The translations under genes were made by a program, and so were the position numbers. DNA of 64,000 bases, from positions 56,210-120,209 of the forward strand of contig DMTN01000042.1 in NCBI GenBank assembly GCA_003477305.1, written 5' to 3'. The notes under the pieces are model-generated. The model ran no database searches and was not told the DNA's origin. It saw nothing but the letters and a program-made list of their open reading frames with translations. Below are positions 1-8,331 of this stretch, piece by piece. Origin of the DNA: Acholeplasmatales bacterium. Its GTDB lineage: Bacteria; Bacillota_I; Bacilli_A; Izemoplasmatales; Hujiaoplasmataceae. How positions within the stretch are numbered: the stretch's first letter is position 1; each line of letters starts with the position of its first letter.

Positions 1-488
1 CGGAACGCCCGCAGGATGCGGAGCGCATCTTCCCGGAACCTCCGGGCGGGATCGCCGATGGCGCGCAGGATCTTCGCTTCGAGGTCGGCGCGGCCGCCGT
101 AGAGGTCGATGATGTCCCCGGCGGCGTCCATCGCAAGGGCGTTCACCGTAAAGTCGCGGCGTTCGAGGTCGATGGAAAGCGTGCGGGTGAAGCCGACTTC
201 GTCGGGATGGCGCGCGTCCTGGGAATCGCCGTCCGTGCGGAAGGTCGTGACTTCGAAGGAATGATGATCCAGGAAGACCGTGACGGTGCCGTATTTGACG
301 CCGGTCGCCTTCGTCCCGGGAAAAATGCGCGTCACTTCGTCCGGCGTCGCAGAAGAAGTGATGTCGATGTCCGAAGAAGTCGTCCCAAGCAAAAAATCGC
401 GGACGAACCCGCCCACGAAGTATGCCAAATGCCCGTTTTCATTGAGGATCCGAAGGACCTTTTTGCCTGTCTCAAGCGCGTTGTTCAT
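1..488 (-). CDS. cca: CCA tRNA nucleotidyltransferase, N-terminal part (cut by window edge)
   Basis: Adds or repairs the 3' CCA end of tRNAs in the cytoplasm. The visible part is the nucleotidyltransferase head and the start of the neck. Near the N-terminus there is GGFVRD, followed by the metal-binding DIDI pair, then RRDFTVNAL, and near the window edge the RFREDALRILRAFR motif of class II CCA/poly(A) polymerases. About 162 residues are present and the C-terminal half lies off the left edge. The ATG at 488 follows an extended -10 box at 506-511. The gene is divergent from the YigZ gene. Poly(A) polymerase is the only close alternative; in Bacilli-type genomes the CCA enzyme is the usual occupant. 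Confidence 0.93.
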   Translation of the reverse strand, partial: MNNALETGKKVLRILNENGHLAYFVGGFVRDFLLGTTSSDIDITSSATPDEVTRIFPGTKATGVKYGTVTVFLDHHSFEVTTFRTDGDSQDARHPDEVGFTRTLSIDLERRDFTVNALAMDAAGDIIDLYGGRADLEAKILRAIGDPARRFREDALRILRAF

Positions 489-577
489 GGCAAATCACCG
501 GGATTATTATACCACGCGAGACCGGTTATTTCCACGCTTTTATCTGCGCTATGCTATAATTGGGGAGGGTGATCCGC
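489..577. promoter_or_regulatory. Divergent promoter region cca / yigZ
   Basis: On the minus strand an extended -10 (TGGTATAAT, hexamer at 506-511) serves cca. On the plus strand TATAAT at 555-560 is followed almost at once by a GGGGAGG ribosome site at 561-567 and the ATG at 578, so the plus transcript would have a very short leader. I see no good -35 for either. Confidence 0.6.
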
Positions 578-1189
578 ATGCGTTCCGTCAAAACCCCGGT
601 CTGTGTCGAATCCGTTCTTTCCAAATCCCGTTTCATCGTCTATCTATCGCGCGTCCGCGACGCCGTTCAGGCGGGCGAGCTTTTGGCCGCGGCCAAACGG
701 CTTCATCCCGACGCGACCCACCACTGCTTCGCCTACGTCCTCGGTCCGGACGGGAGCGCCTATCGATCCTCCGATGACGGCGAACCCGACGGCACGGCCG
801 GCGTGCCGATGCTCGAGGCCATCAAAAAGGCCGGCTATACCGATGTCGCGGCCGTCGTGGTCCGCTACTTCGGCGGCGTCAAACTCGGCGCCGGCGGACT
901 CGTACGCGCCTATGGCGGCGCTGTCCGAAAGGCGCTCTCAAGCGTTGAACCGGTCGAGCAGGTGGTGTACGAAACGTATGAGGCGATGATCCCGGGCACA
1001 TCCCTCGGTGTCATCGATCATTACCTCCGTTCGGTCGCAAAGGATGTCGAATGCATGTACGGCGAACATGCGGAAGTCCGCTACCGGATCCGCGAAAAGG
1101 ACGCCGCGGCGGTCGCCGAGCGGCTTGCGCGTTTGACTTCTTCCGCCGTCGTTCCGGCGCGGATCGACGCAATCATCGACTACGAGTGA
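578..1189 (+). CDS. YigZ / IMPACT family protein
   Basis: 203 residues, the usual length for the YigZ/YvyE family. The N-terminal IMPACT domain is clear: THHCFAY near residue 46, DDGEPDGTAG near 66, then VVRYFGGVKLGAGGLVRAYG. The C-terminal half has the small ferredoxin-like DUF1949-type fold expected for the family. The molecular role is not settled; eukaryotic IMPACT acts in translational control. The ATG at 578 was preferred over an in-frame TTG at 560 because GGAGG lies about 10 bases upstream of it. A strong hairpin terminator follows directly, so the gene looks monocistronic. Confidence 0.88.
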   Translation: MRSVKTPVCVESVLSKSRFIVYLSRVRDAVQAGELLAAAKRLHPDATHHCFAYVLGPDGSAYRSSDDGEPDGTAGVPMLEAIKKAGYTDVAAVVVRYFGGVKLGAGGLVRAYGGAVRKALSSVEPVEQVVYETYEAMIPGTSLGVIDHYLRSVAKDVECMYGEHAEVRYRIREKDAAAVAERLARLTSSAVVPARIDAIIDYE

Positions 1190-1190
1190 A

Positions 1191-1230
1191 AAGCGCTTCG
1201 CCCGGTCATCCGGGCGAAGCGCTTGTTTTT
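1191..1230 (+). terminator. Rho-independent terminator after yigZ
   Basis: A 15-bp perfect stem (1191-1205 with 1210-1224) around a four-base loop, followed by a T run. It sits between the convergent YigZ and DUF1146 genes and could also slow transcription from the right. Confidence 0.88.
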
Positions 1231-1453
1231 ATGCGAGGAAAGTGTTCAGGCTTTCGAAGAGCGAGAGGACCGCGGCGACGAACAGATACCCCGCGATGAA
1301 ACTGACCACGATCAGGACGAACCGGATCTGTTTGGGATCGTCGTTCTTGAACAAATGGGAGAGGTCGAGGGACTGGAGGGCGCGGTAGACGAACGGCGTC
1401 ACCGCGAAGAAGAGCAGGATGCGCAGAAGCGCGAAGATGGCCGGATCGAACAT
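1229..1453 (-). CDS. DUF1146 (YwzB-like) small membrane protein
   Basis: 74 residues with two predicted membrane helices, roughly residues 5-25 and 44-65. They are separated by a short polar stretch containing the ALQSLDLSHLFK segment typical of the DUF1146/YwzB family of Bacilli. The function is unknown. The gene ends against the yigZ terminator and starts 4 bases after the end of the NusG domain II gene, so the two are probably one transcript. The family call rests on length, topology and the ALQ segment. Confidence 0.65.
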   Translation of the reverse strand: MFDPAIFALLRILLFFAVTPFVYRALQSLDLSHLFKNDDPKQIRFVLIVVSFIAGYLFVAAVLSLFESLNTFLA

Positions 1454-1457
1454 GGTC

Positions 1458-1934
1458 TCAGTCCATCACGACGTCGGGCACGAAATCGTCCGTGGTCATG
1501 TCGGTCTTGATCGTGACGACGAGCTCGTTGGGCAGGCAGACGAGCGGGGACAGCGCGGAATCGGTCGGCGCCTGATATTCACAAAGATCCTTCGGACTTT
1601 CCTGATAGACGACGGATATTTTCCCGTCGGATACCAAAAGCTTGACGCCGGGGATCCCGCGGTCGTCGTTCGCCGGCTCGATCGTGGTCGTGCCGGGGAC
1701 GTAGAAAGTCCCTTCGGAAGCGTAGTCGACGTTGACGAGATCCTTGTACGCGGTCTCGTAAAGCGTGTAGGAGCGGGTGTCGAGGTCGATCATCAGGATC
1801 AGCTCGTCCTTGTAGTAGACTTGGGCGAAGGTGTTCCCGGTGGCTAAGAGCCGTTCGGATAGACGCAGGCCGAACAGCGCCAGAAGACCGAAGAGAAGGG
1901 TCGCGCCGATGAAGATCAGATCGTTTTTTTTCAT
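1458..1934 (-). CDS. NusG domain II-containing membrane-anchored protein
   Basis: 158 residues: one N-terminal membrane helix (about 5-25) and an extracytoplasmic beta domain. The late part has the family signature, a KISVVYQESPKDLC segment followed by LVCLPNELVVTI, as in the NusG_II domain proteins of Firmicutes. These proteins recur beside ApbE flavin transferases and Gx transporters, and both are found here (2046-3185 and 3270-3797). That neighbourhood resembles the membrane part of flavin-based extracellular electron transfer loci. The precise role is unknown. It is divergent from apbE across a 111-base promoter region. Confidence 0.8.
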   Translation of the reverse strand: MKKNDLIFIGATLLFGLLALFGLRLSERLLATGNTFAQVYYKDELILMIDLDTRSYTLYETAYKDLVNVDYASEGTFYVPGTTTIEPANDDRGIPGVKLLVSDGKISVVYQESPKDLCEYQAPTDSALSPLVCLPNELVVTIKTDMTTDDFVPDVVMD

Positions 1935-2045
1935 GGGTTCCCTCCTTCGTCGATTTCAATCCTATTATACACCATCCACGGATTTCCCGCGAATTTGTTT
2001 TACGGCGGAGCGCAAATTTGGTATAATGGAACGCGGTGAAACGAC
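1935..2045. promoter_or_regulatory. Divergent promoters, NusG-II gene / apbE
   Basis: Minus strand: TATAAT at 1964-1969 upstream of the NusG domain II gene. Plus strand: extended -10 TGGTATAAT (hexamer 2022-2027) with a weak TTTACG 17 bases upstream, ahead of apbE. The shared 111-base region suggests co-regulation of the two genes. Confidence 0.6.
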
Positions 2046-3185
2046 ATGAAAAAATTCCTGGGTATGGGCATGCTGCTGTTGGTCCTGATCGGACTCGCAG
2101 GCTGCGGCCGCTTCGAAAATCCGAATGAAACCTATTGCACCGAAGGGAAAGTCGACGGCGTCTTTCTTTGTTCACGCCCCTGGAGCGTCTATTTCGACAC
2201 GACCGTCTCGCTCACGCTCTACGTGACCGAGGAAGACGCCTACGACATCCCCGTCATCTTTGCGGAGGTCGAGGCGATCCTTGCGCGCTACCATCAATGG
2301 TTTGACAAGTATCACCTCTACGACGGCGTCGCGAACGTGATGACAATCAACCAATCCGGGACCGCCCCGACGACCGTCGATCCGGCCTTCTACGATGCGA
2401 TCGCCTTCGCCGTCGCGGCCTCCGACGACATCGTCCTGGGCGGCGTTGAACTTTTCAACCCCGCGCTCGGACCCGTCCTCTCGATCTGGCATGACGCCCG
2501 CGAAAGCGACCTGTGCGCAGAAACCGGCATCGGCGTCTTTTCATGTCCGATTCCCTCCGCCGAAGCGCTCGCCGGCCCCTTCAACACCGACATTTCGGAC
2601 CTCGTCCTCGATCCCGTCCTGCATAGCGTCGCCTTCGCAAAATCCGGCATGAGCCTCGATCTCGGCGGTTTCGGAAAAGGTTACGTCTCCGAAGTGATCA
2701 CCGATTATCTCGATACGCAAAACGTCACCTACATCCTCAACTCCGGCAACTCGAACATCAAGACGGGCGGCACGAACCCGAACAACGATACCGGCCTCTT
2801 CTACGTCGCGCTCACGACTCCGTCGCTTCAACCGGCGCTGCCGGGTTCCTACTATGTGTTTCTCCAAATCCAAGGCGACGTCTCGGTCGTCACCTCCGGC
2901 ACCTATCAGCGTTTCTTCCGCGGCGCCACCGACAATCTGGTCTACCATCACATCATCGATCCACGCACCAACCGCCCGGGCGGCGAGGCGATGGCGGTCA
3001 CGATCATCCTTGAAGACGGCGCGAAAGGAGACGTGTATTCGACGGCGATCTTCCTCATGACGGTCGACGAAGGGATCGCCTTCGTCGATGCCACCGTCGG
3101 TCTCGAGGCGATCTGGTATCTCTCCGACGGCACGATCCGGACCTCGGCCGGCCTCGACCCGTTCGTCTATGAGTGGCTTGACTGA
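2046..3185 (+). CDS. apbE: FAD:protein FMN transferase (ApbE family) lipoprotein
   Basis: Transfers FMN from FAD onto Thr/Ser residues of exported flavoproteins at the outer face of the membrane. The 379-residue precursor starts with a lipoprotein signal (LAGC lipobox near residues 17-20). The ApbE core is clear: DLGGFGKGY near residue 208, the SGTYQRFF segment, then HHIIDPRTNRP, and GDVYSTAIFLM with the metal-binding Asp near the C-terminus. Its acceptor protein is not in this window. Neighbours on either side are a NusG domain II protein and a Gx transporter. Confidence 0.92.
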   Translation: MKKFLGMGMLLLVLIGLAGCGRFENPNETYCTEGKVDGVFLCSRPWSVYFDTTVSLTLYVTEEDAYDIPVIFAEVEAILARYHQWFDKYHLYDGVANVMTINQSGTAPTTVDPAFYDAIAFAVAASDDIVLGGVELFNPALGPVLSIWHDARESDLCAETGIGVFSCPIPSAEALAGPFNTDISDLVLDPVLHSVAFAKSGMSLDLGGFGKGYVSEVITDYLDTQNVTYILNSGNSNIKTGGTNPNNDTGLFYVALTTPSLQPALPGSYYVFLQIQGDVSVVTSGTYQRFFRGATDNLVYHHIIDPRTNRPGGEAMAVTIILEDGAKGDVYSTAIFLMTVDEGIAFVDATVGLEAIWYLSDGTIRTSAGLDPFVYEWLD

Positions 3186-3198
3186 GCCTTCACGATCC

Positions 3199-3257
3199 AA
3201 CGGAACCTCCGCGGTTCCGTTTTTTTTTTCAAAAAAACCGACCATTTTGGGTCGGTT
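3199..3257. terminator. Back-to-back terminators, apbE and Gx transporter gene
   Basis: Two hairpins face each other. The plus-strand one has a stem 3199-3207/3213-3221 followed by a long T run and ends apbE. The second, 3235-3243/3249-3257, has its T run on the minus strand and ends the Gx transporter gene. Confidence 0.88.
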
Positions 3258-3269
3258 TCATGGATGGGA

Positions 3270-3797
3270 TCAATCCTCGATGTTGCCGGACGCGCGGTTT
3301 TGAAAGACGGTGACGAGTTTCTTTCCGACGAGGCCGGTGAAGATGCCGGTCGGGACGGCGATTAAAATCATGTACGGCAGATAGTAGATGAGCGCCGCGG
3401 TCTCGAGGACGAAGATCGCCGCGCCGATCTGGCCCACCATATGAAACAGGGATCCGGCGACCGAAACGCTCAAGATCGAGAAGCGGCGGAAGGCTTTCAT
3501 CGCAATCATCGCGACGTAGGCGAGCGTACCGCCAGCGAAGCTCATGAACGAGGTCGGCGAGAAGAGCCCGCCGCCGGCCGGCGAGAGGAGGACGACGAGG
3601 ATGATGCGGAGGAACGCGACGATGCCGGCTTCCTTCGGTCCGTAGATGTAGAGGACGATCAACGTGACGATGTTGGCGAGTCCGAGTTTGACGCCGGGGA
3701 TGATGAAGACGAAGGTCGAAATCATCGACTCGACGATCGAGAGCACGATCGAAACCGCGATCAGGACGGCGAGGGTCACCGTTTTGCGAAGAGCCAT
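3270..3797 (-). CDS. Gx transporter family protein (heptaprenyl diphosphate synthase component I-like)
   Basis: 175 residues and strongly hydrophobic, with about five helices. It matches the Gx transporter / HepS_I membrane family by its early GVKLGLANIVTLI segment and its AGGTLAYVAMI segment. Members resemble ECF S-components and often sit with ApbE and NusG domain II proteins. In Listeria a related pair (EetA/EetB) belongs to the extracellular electron transfer locus. The substrate is unknown; a flavin or quinone role is inference from context. The gene is transcribed toward apbE and ends at a dedicated terminator. Confidence 0.8.
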   Translation of the reverse strand: MALRKTVTLAVLIAVSIVLSIVESMISTFVFIIPGVKLGLANIVTLIVLYIYGPKEAGIVAFLRIILVVLLSPAGGGLFSPTSFMSFAGGTLAYVAMIAMKAFRRFSILSVSVAGSLFHMVGQIGAAIFVLETAALIYYLPYMILIAVPTGIFTGLVGKKLVTVFQNRASGNIED

Positions 3798-3839
3798 GTC
3801 TTCACTTCCTTCCGAAAAAAACAGACTTGACGGGCAAGT

Positions 3840-4262
3840 CTATTTTTTGACGCTGCGATAGAGGTAGAACATCGCCCCGGGCCAGAAGAGCGCGCCGATG
3901 GCGACGACGACAAACCAGAGGAAGTCGCCGAAGAAACTTTTGAACCAGAGATTGATGAAGAGGGATAACCCGACGATCACGGCATAGCCGAAAAGCGAGA
4001 AGAGAAAATTGGACCGGCGTTTGCTGACGAGGTTCTGGCGGAGTTCGGACTTCTGGCCGGGAAAGGCCTGGAGGACGTCGTCGGTCGAACCGAACTCCTG
4101 AATCGATCGCGAAATCGCGGCGTCGACCGGCGTGCCCTGCTCGACGAGATCGTCGACCTTTTCCTGAAGCGAGGTCGACAGGATGTCGATCAGTTCGCGC
4201 TTGTCCTGTTCGTTGAAATAGCCTTTGAGGAGCTTCGATACGAATTTTTTGATCTTGTTCAT
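3840..4262 (-). CDS. PadR-associated two-helix membrane protein
   Basis: 140 residues. The N-terminal half is soluble and helical, with an LLKGYFNEQDKRELIDIL segment and the DDLVEQGTPVDAAI segment typical of permease-prefix (DUF1700-like) partners of PadR regulators. The C-terminal half has two membrane helices. The ATG at 4262 overlaps the padR stop as ATGA, so the two are translationally coupled and an upstream in-frame extension is unlikely. The partner probably acts with PadR in an envelope response; the exact function is unknown. Confidence 0.6.
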   Translation of the reverse strand: MNKIKKFVSKLLKGYFNEQDKRELIDILSTSLQEKVDDLVEQGTPVDAAISRSIQEFGSTDDVLQAFPGQKSELRQNLVSKRRSNFLFSLFGYAVIVGLSLFINLWFKSFFGDFLWFVVVAIGALFWPGAMFYLYRSVKK

Positions 4263-4591
4263 CGGATATCGTCCCCCATAATCGCGCGCATGATGTCCTG
4301 CAGGACTTTCCATTCGGCGATCGTCTCCCGGTAGTACGCTTTTCCGAGCGGCGTGATTTTGTAGTAGCGGCGTTGTCCGCCATGGGTTTTCTCGCCGGTG
4401 TACGAAGAGATCAGTTCGCGCGATTCAAGCCGCTGGACGACGGAATAGAGCGTCGCTTCCTTGATGTCGAATTGATTCGACGTGCGGGTCTTGATCTCGT
4501 TGGCCAGCTCGTAGCCGTACATGTCGCGTTCCGAAAGCAATTTCAAAATGATCGTGTCGATGTGCCCGCGGATGATGTCGCTTGAGATCAT
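4259..4591 (-). CDS. PadR family transcriptional regulator
   Basis: 110 residues, a standard small PadR (subfamily 2-like). The winged helix spans about residues 10-85, with ILKLLSERDMYGYELANEI as the first helices, EATLYSVVQRLE as the recognition region, and the wing GGQRRYYKIT. The short C-terminal helix would dimerise. It is followed by a coupled membrane protein and preceded 9 bases upstream by the degV stop, so it may lie in a degV-padR transcript. The effector cannot be read from sequence. Confidence 0.88.
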   Translation of the reverse strand: MISSDIIRGHIDTIILKLLSERDMYGYELANEIKTRTSNQFDIKEATLYSVVQRLESRELISSYTGEKTHGGQRRYYKITPLGKAYYRETIAEWKVLQDIMRAIMGDDIR

Positions 4592-4600
4592 CGGCGGATC

Positions 4601-5455
4601 CTAATGTTTCAGGACATATCCGATCGTGATCGCCTTCGGACCGCAGTGGGCGCCGACGGCGGGAGTCAGAAGGTAGTCCTGGATTTCCTTGTACTGGGGC
4701 CGGACCGCAAGCACTTTTTCACGCATGTAGGCAAGCGTTTCGGGATTCTTGGCATGGATGATGAACGGTTCGATGTCCAGTCCTTCGGTCTCTTCGAGGA
4801 ACTTCTCGATGACGCGGTCGACGGCGCGCGAGAACGTGCGGATCTTCTCGACGGTGACGACGGCGCCGTTCTTGTCGATCTCGAGCAGCGGCTTGATCTT
4901 GAGGACGTCGGCGACGAAGCCGGCGGCGTTCGAAAGGCGACCGTTCTTGACGAGGAACTTCAGATCGGAGACGGCGAAATAGATGTGGTTGTGGTCGCGG
5001 ATGAATTCGAGTTCCTTCATGATTTCCTGAAGCGATTTTCCCTGTTCCGCCAGTTCGCAGGCGGTGAGGGCCATCTTGACCTGGAGGTAGCCGACGGTCT
5101 TCGAGTCGAAGACGGTAACGTTGACACCTTCGGCCATCTTCTTCGCGATCATCGCGTTTTCATAGATGCCGCTCATCTTCGAGGAGATCGTGATGAAGAG
5201 GACTTCATCGCAGCCCTCGTCGCGTAATTTCTCGTAGGCGGTGAGCATTTCGCCGGTCGAGGCCATCGCGGTGCGCGGAAAGAGCGAGGGATCGTTTTCG
5301 ATCATCTCGTAGAATTTGTCAGCCGTCAGTTCTTCGAAGTCGACGTATTCTTTGTCGCCGAAGACAATCCGGGAACGGATGATCGGGATGTTGTACTTGT
5401 GGGGGATATAGTCGATTGCCGAGTTGGTGCAGACCATGACGCCGAGTTTCTTCAT
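4601..5455 (-). CDS. DegV family fatty-acid-binding protein
   Basis: 284 residues, the normal DegV length. DegV (FakB-like) proteins bind a fatty acid and present it to the FakA kinase for phospholipid synthesis. Family landmarks include the RTAMASTGEML segment around the fatty-acid carboxylate site, ITISSKMSGIYENA, and a C-terminal VGAHCGPKAITIGY. A second DegV lies at 61809-62681. No fakA is visible in the window. The start lies behind a TATAAT on the minus strand at about 5490. Confidence 0.88.
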   Translation of the reverse strand: MKKLGVMVCTNSAIDYIPHKYNIPIIRSRIVFGDKEYVDFEELTADKFYEMIENDPSLFPRTAMASTGEMLTAYEKLRDEGCDEVLFITISSKMSGIYENAMIAKKMAEGVNVTVFDSKTVGYLQVKMALTACELAEQGKSLQEIMKELEFIRDHNHIYFAVSDLKFLVKNGRLSNAAGFVADVLKIKPLLEIDKNGAVVTVEKIRTFSRAVDRVIEKFLEETEGLDIEPFIIHAKNPETLAYMREKVLAVRPQYKEIQDYLLTPAVGAHCGPKAITIGYVLKH

Positions 5456-5543
5456 AGGGGTATCCTCTCTCGTTTCTGGTATATCAACTCTATTATAACG
5501 TATGACGGGGGTTTGTCAACCGCTGCCGGGAAACGGGCTGCGA

Positions 5544-7178
5544 TCAGGCGCGGGGCGGATGCGCGGTCCACTCGCGGCCGAGCGGTTTGGACGGCGAGAG
5601 TTTGGCGATCTTGCCTTTCAGGCGGGTGCCGGAAAGTTTCCCGTAGACTTCTTCCTTGACGGCGGCGGGGACGCTGAAGAAGGTGAATTCGGTGAGGATC
5701 GCGATGTTCTGGACTTCGCGGCGCTGGAGTTTGACCTTGCCGCAGATGAAGTCGAGGACGTCGGAGACGACGAGGTTGTCCTGCTTCCCGACGTTCAGAT
5801 GGAAACGGACGAGCCCGGCGTTGTCGACGGGGGCGCCGCCGAAGACGAACTTCTTCGCTTCGAATTCCTCGTTGATGTCGGCTTCGTTGGCTTTCACCGT
5901 GCTTTCGCGGATGATCATCTTGAGCAGGCCGGCGATGATCTGGTCCTCGGTCAGGTTGAAGGCTATCATCTTGTTCATGATCGCATATTCCTTGTCGAGG
6001 TCGCCGTGAGCGACGAGATCCTGGACCTGTTGGATAAGTTTGTCGTTTTTGACGTCGAGAACCTTGTCATAGGTCGGAATCGTGCGCTTCTTGATCTTCG
6101 CCTTGATGATGCGTTCGATCTCTTCGATTTCCTTCATCTCGCCCTTGGAGACGAGCGTGAACGAATAGCCGGCATCGCCCATCCGGCCGGTGCGGCCGAT
6201 GCGGTGGACATAGTAGTCCGCCTTCTCGGGAACGTCATAGTTGAAGACGGCCTCGACTTCGCGGATGTCGAGGCCGCGGGCGGCGACGTCGGTCGCGACC
6301 ATCACGTCGATGATGCCGTTGTGGAATTTCTTCAAGACGTCGAGGCGGGTCGTCTGCGGCAGGTCGCCATGGATCTTGTCGCAGTTGACGCCGCGGTCGA
6401 GGAGTTCCTGGGTGAGTTCGTCGACTTTCGCCTTGGTGTTGCAGAAAATCAGCGAGAGTTTGGGATGGTAGACGTTCAACAGCCGGTAGAGCGCCTCCGT
6501 CTTGTTCTCGCGCTTCACCTTGTAGTAGAACTGGCTGACATCGGAGTTGGTCTGTTCTTCGCCGATGACCTTGACGAATTCCGGTTCGCGCATGTAGGAC
6601 TTGGCAAGGCCCATGACGCTTCTTGGCATGGTAGCGGAGAACATCATCGTCTGGCGTTCCGCGGGGATGGCCTGGAAGATCTTCTCGATGTCTTCCTGGA
6701 AGCCCATCTTGAGCATCTCGTCGGCTTCGTCGAGGACCATGATCTGGAGCCGTTCGAGCTTGAGGACCTTGCGGTCGAGGAGGTCGATCGTGCGGCCGGG
6801 GGTGCCGACGATGATCTGCGGTTTTTTCTTGATGGCGTAGATCTGGTTCTGGATCGGGTCGCCGCCGTAGACGGTGACGATCCGGCATTTCTCCATGTAC
6901 TTGGCGATCCGCATGATCTCTTCGCGGATCTGGACCGCGAGTTCGCGGGTGGGGCAGATGATCAGCGCCTGGACCGCTTCGAGGTCGAAATCGATTCGTT
7001 CGAGGATCGGGATGCCGTAGGCGGCCGTTTTGCCGGTGCCGGTATGCGAATGGCCGATGACGTCCTTGCCCGCAAGGAGCAGGGGGATCGTCTGTTCCTG
7101 GATTTCGCTCCAGGCGACGAACCCCATTTCTTCGACCGCTTTCTGTATTTCCTGTCTGAGTCCGATGTTGAATTCCAT
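5544..7178 (-). CDS. DEAD-box ATP-dependent RNA helicase (CshA/DbpA type)
   Basis: 544 residues. All helicase motifs are present: HTGTGKT near residues 45-51, PTRELAVQ, TPGR, DEAD near 152, SATMP, VATDVAARGLDI and HRIGRTGR. The C-terminus after about residue 440 has a DbpA-type RNA-binding fold. It therefore unwinds structured RNA in ribosome assembly or mRNA turnover. The gene stands alone. A 559-codon open frame on the opposite strand is a coding shadow. Confidence 0.93.
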   Translation of the reverse strand: MEFNIGLRQEIQKAVEEMGFVAWSEIQEQTIPLLLAGKDVIGHSHTGTGKTAAYGIPILERIDFDLEAVQALIICPTRELAVQIREEIMRIAKYMEKCRIVTVYGGDPIQNQIYAIKKKPQIIVGTPGRTIDLLDRKVLKLERLQIMVLDEADEMLKMGFQEDIEKIFQAIPAERQTMMFSATMPRSVMGLAKSYMREPEFVKVIGEEQTNSDVSQFYYKVKRENKTEALYRLLNVYHPKLSLIFCNTKAKVDELTQELLDRGVNCDKIHGDLPQTTRLDVLKKFHNGIIDVMVATDVAARGLDIREVEAVFNYDVPEKADYYVHRIGRTGRMGDAGYSFTLVSKGEMKEIEEIERIIKAKIKKRTIPTYDKVLDVKNDKLIQQVQDLVAHGDLDKEYAIMNKMIAFNLTEDQIIAGLLKMIIRESTVKANEADINEEFEAKKFVFGGAPVDNAGLVRFHLNVGKQDNLVVSDVLDFICGKVKLQRREVQNIAILTEFTFFSVPAAVKEEVYGKLSGTRLKGKIAKLSPSKPLGREWTAHPPRA

Positions 7179-7283
7179 TGAGTCTCACTTTCTTTCTGAT
7201 TTATTGTTGATCACAAATCGCCGGGATGGGAAGCCGTCCGGATCGATGTGTCCGTTTTCAGCTTCAAGGGTTCCGGTCCAAAG

Positions 7284-7305
7284 AAAAAGTCAGCGCGTGG
7301 CTGAC
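7284..7305 (-). terminator. Terminator after the rpsP-khpA-DUF523 operon
   Basis: On the minus strand a six-base stem (7300-7305 with 7289-7294) is followed by a T run and TCTTT. It lies just downstream of the DUF523 stop at 7310. Confidence 0.7.
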
Positions 7306-7309
7306 CTCG

Positions 7310-7732
7310 TCATTTGACTTCCACAATGCGGATGCCGCCGGCCAGGAGGTGGTTCGCCGTCTCGCCGCGGCCCGCGATTTTCGTCTGCGAAAAGGTTCCG
7401 TCGTAAACGAAAGAATGACCGCACGAAGGGCTTCCGTCTTTCAGGATCGCCTGGGTGCAGCGGTGTTTCTTCAAGAGCTCGAGCGTGACTTTCTTGCCGC
7501 GGTCGAAAAACGCCGTGACATCCTCGCCTTTTTGGTTCATGACGAGGACGCCCGGGGTGATGATCTCCGACGGGATCCTAGGCGTCGGCATGCCGCCGAA
7601 CGACTCCGGACAAATCGGAATCACCGTTTTATTGCGTACGTAATCGACGACTTTGGGGTCAAGGTTATTGCCCCCGTCGTACTTGCAGTTGAAACCGAGC
7701 AGGCATGCGCTGACGGCGATGACTTCTTCCAT
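7310..7732 (-). CDS. DUF523 domain protein (YbbK-like)
   Basis: 140 residues from the preferred ATG (MEEVIAVSACLLGFNC). The family hallmarks are SACLLGFNCKYDGG at the N-terminus, CPESFGG and PSCG with conserved cysteines, and AGRGETA near the C-terminus. DUF523 proteins have no firm biochemical role; the cysteines suggest metal or Fe-S binding. It is the last gene of the rpsP-khpA group and is followed by a terminator. Confidence 0.82.
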   Translation of the reverse strand: MEEVIAVSACLLGFNCKYDGGNNLDPKVVDYVRNKTVIPICPESFGGMPTPRIPSEIITPGVLVMNQKGEDVTAFFDRGKKVTLELLKKHRCTQAILKDGSPSCGHSFVYDGTFSQTKIAGRGETANHLLAGGIRIVEVK

Positions 7733-7771
7733 TTCGCACCTCAAGTGACCGTTCGTCGAAGAACGGATGAA

Positions 7772-8020
7772 TCAGAATGCGTCGATGTCGATGTTGATCT
7801 TCTTGCCGAGTCTCGATGCAGCCGCGTAGGCGATGGTACGGATCGCGTTGGCGATTTTTCCACCCTTTCCGATCACGCGGCCAAGATCATCCTGGTTCAC
7901 GAGGACCTGGATCGTCATCGATTCGTCGTCTTCGGCGAATTTCTTGACCACCAGATCTTCGGGATGGACGACCAGCGGCGTCACCAGATCCGAAATCAGT
8001 TTTTCGAAGTTGACTGCCAT
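7772..8020 (-). CDS. khpA: KH domain RNA-binding protein KhpA
   Basis: 82 residues, essentially one type II KH domain with the GXXG loop in the LGRVIGKGGKIANAI segment at about residues 47-61. KhpA forms an RNA-binding complex with KhpB/Jag and modulates cell division and mRNA fate in Firmicutes. It lies 13 bases after rpsP, the conserved arrangement in this phylum. Confidence 0.92.
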   Translation of the reverse strand: MAVNFEKLISDLVTPLVVHPEDLVVKKFAEDDESMTIQVLVNQDDLGRVIGKGGKIANAIRTIAYAAASRLGKKINIDIDAF

Positions 8021-8033
8021 TTCAGATCCCTGC

Positions 8034-8300
8034 TTACTTTTTCTTGGAATCGACGTAAGCGGCGATGATGCCCTGCCGGGTAAGCAGATTCTTGACCGTG
8101 TCGGTCGGCTGTGCGCCGTTCTGGAGCCACTTCATCGCGGCGTCCTTGTTGATCTCAAGCACGATCGGTTCCTTGGTCGGATCGTAAACTCCGACGATTT
8201 CGAGGAATCGTCCGTCACGCTTTTGAGAAGCCTCGGCGGCGACGATGCGGTAGAACGGTCTCTTCGTCGTTCCGAATCGCTGTAATCTGATTTTTACCAT
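8034..8300 (-). CDS. rpsP: 30S ribosomal protein S16
   Basis: 88 residues, with the standard S16 start [19 protein letters not shown] and a central [14 protein letters not shown]. It is needed for assembly of the 30S 5' domain. The ribosome site AGGAGGG lies just upstream of the ATG. It is transcribed from a consensus promoter at 8332-8360 with khpA and the DUF523 gene downstream. Confidence 0.97.
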   Translation of the reverse strand: MVKIRLQRFGTTKRPFYRIVAAEASQKRDGRFLEIVGVYDPTKEPIVLEINKDAAMKWLQNGAQPTDTVKNLLTRQGIIAAYVDSKKK

Positions 8301-8331
8301 GGTTGTCCCTCCTGATATGCAAAATCACCTT

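Noticed and set aside
5502..7181. 559-codon open frame on the plus strand opposite the CshA-like helicase
   Set aside because: Composition is dominated by Asp, Val, Phe and Leu as expected from an antisense reading of GC-rich codons; the minus strand has all DEAD-box motifs.
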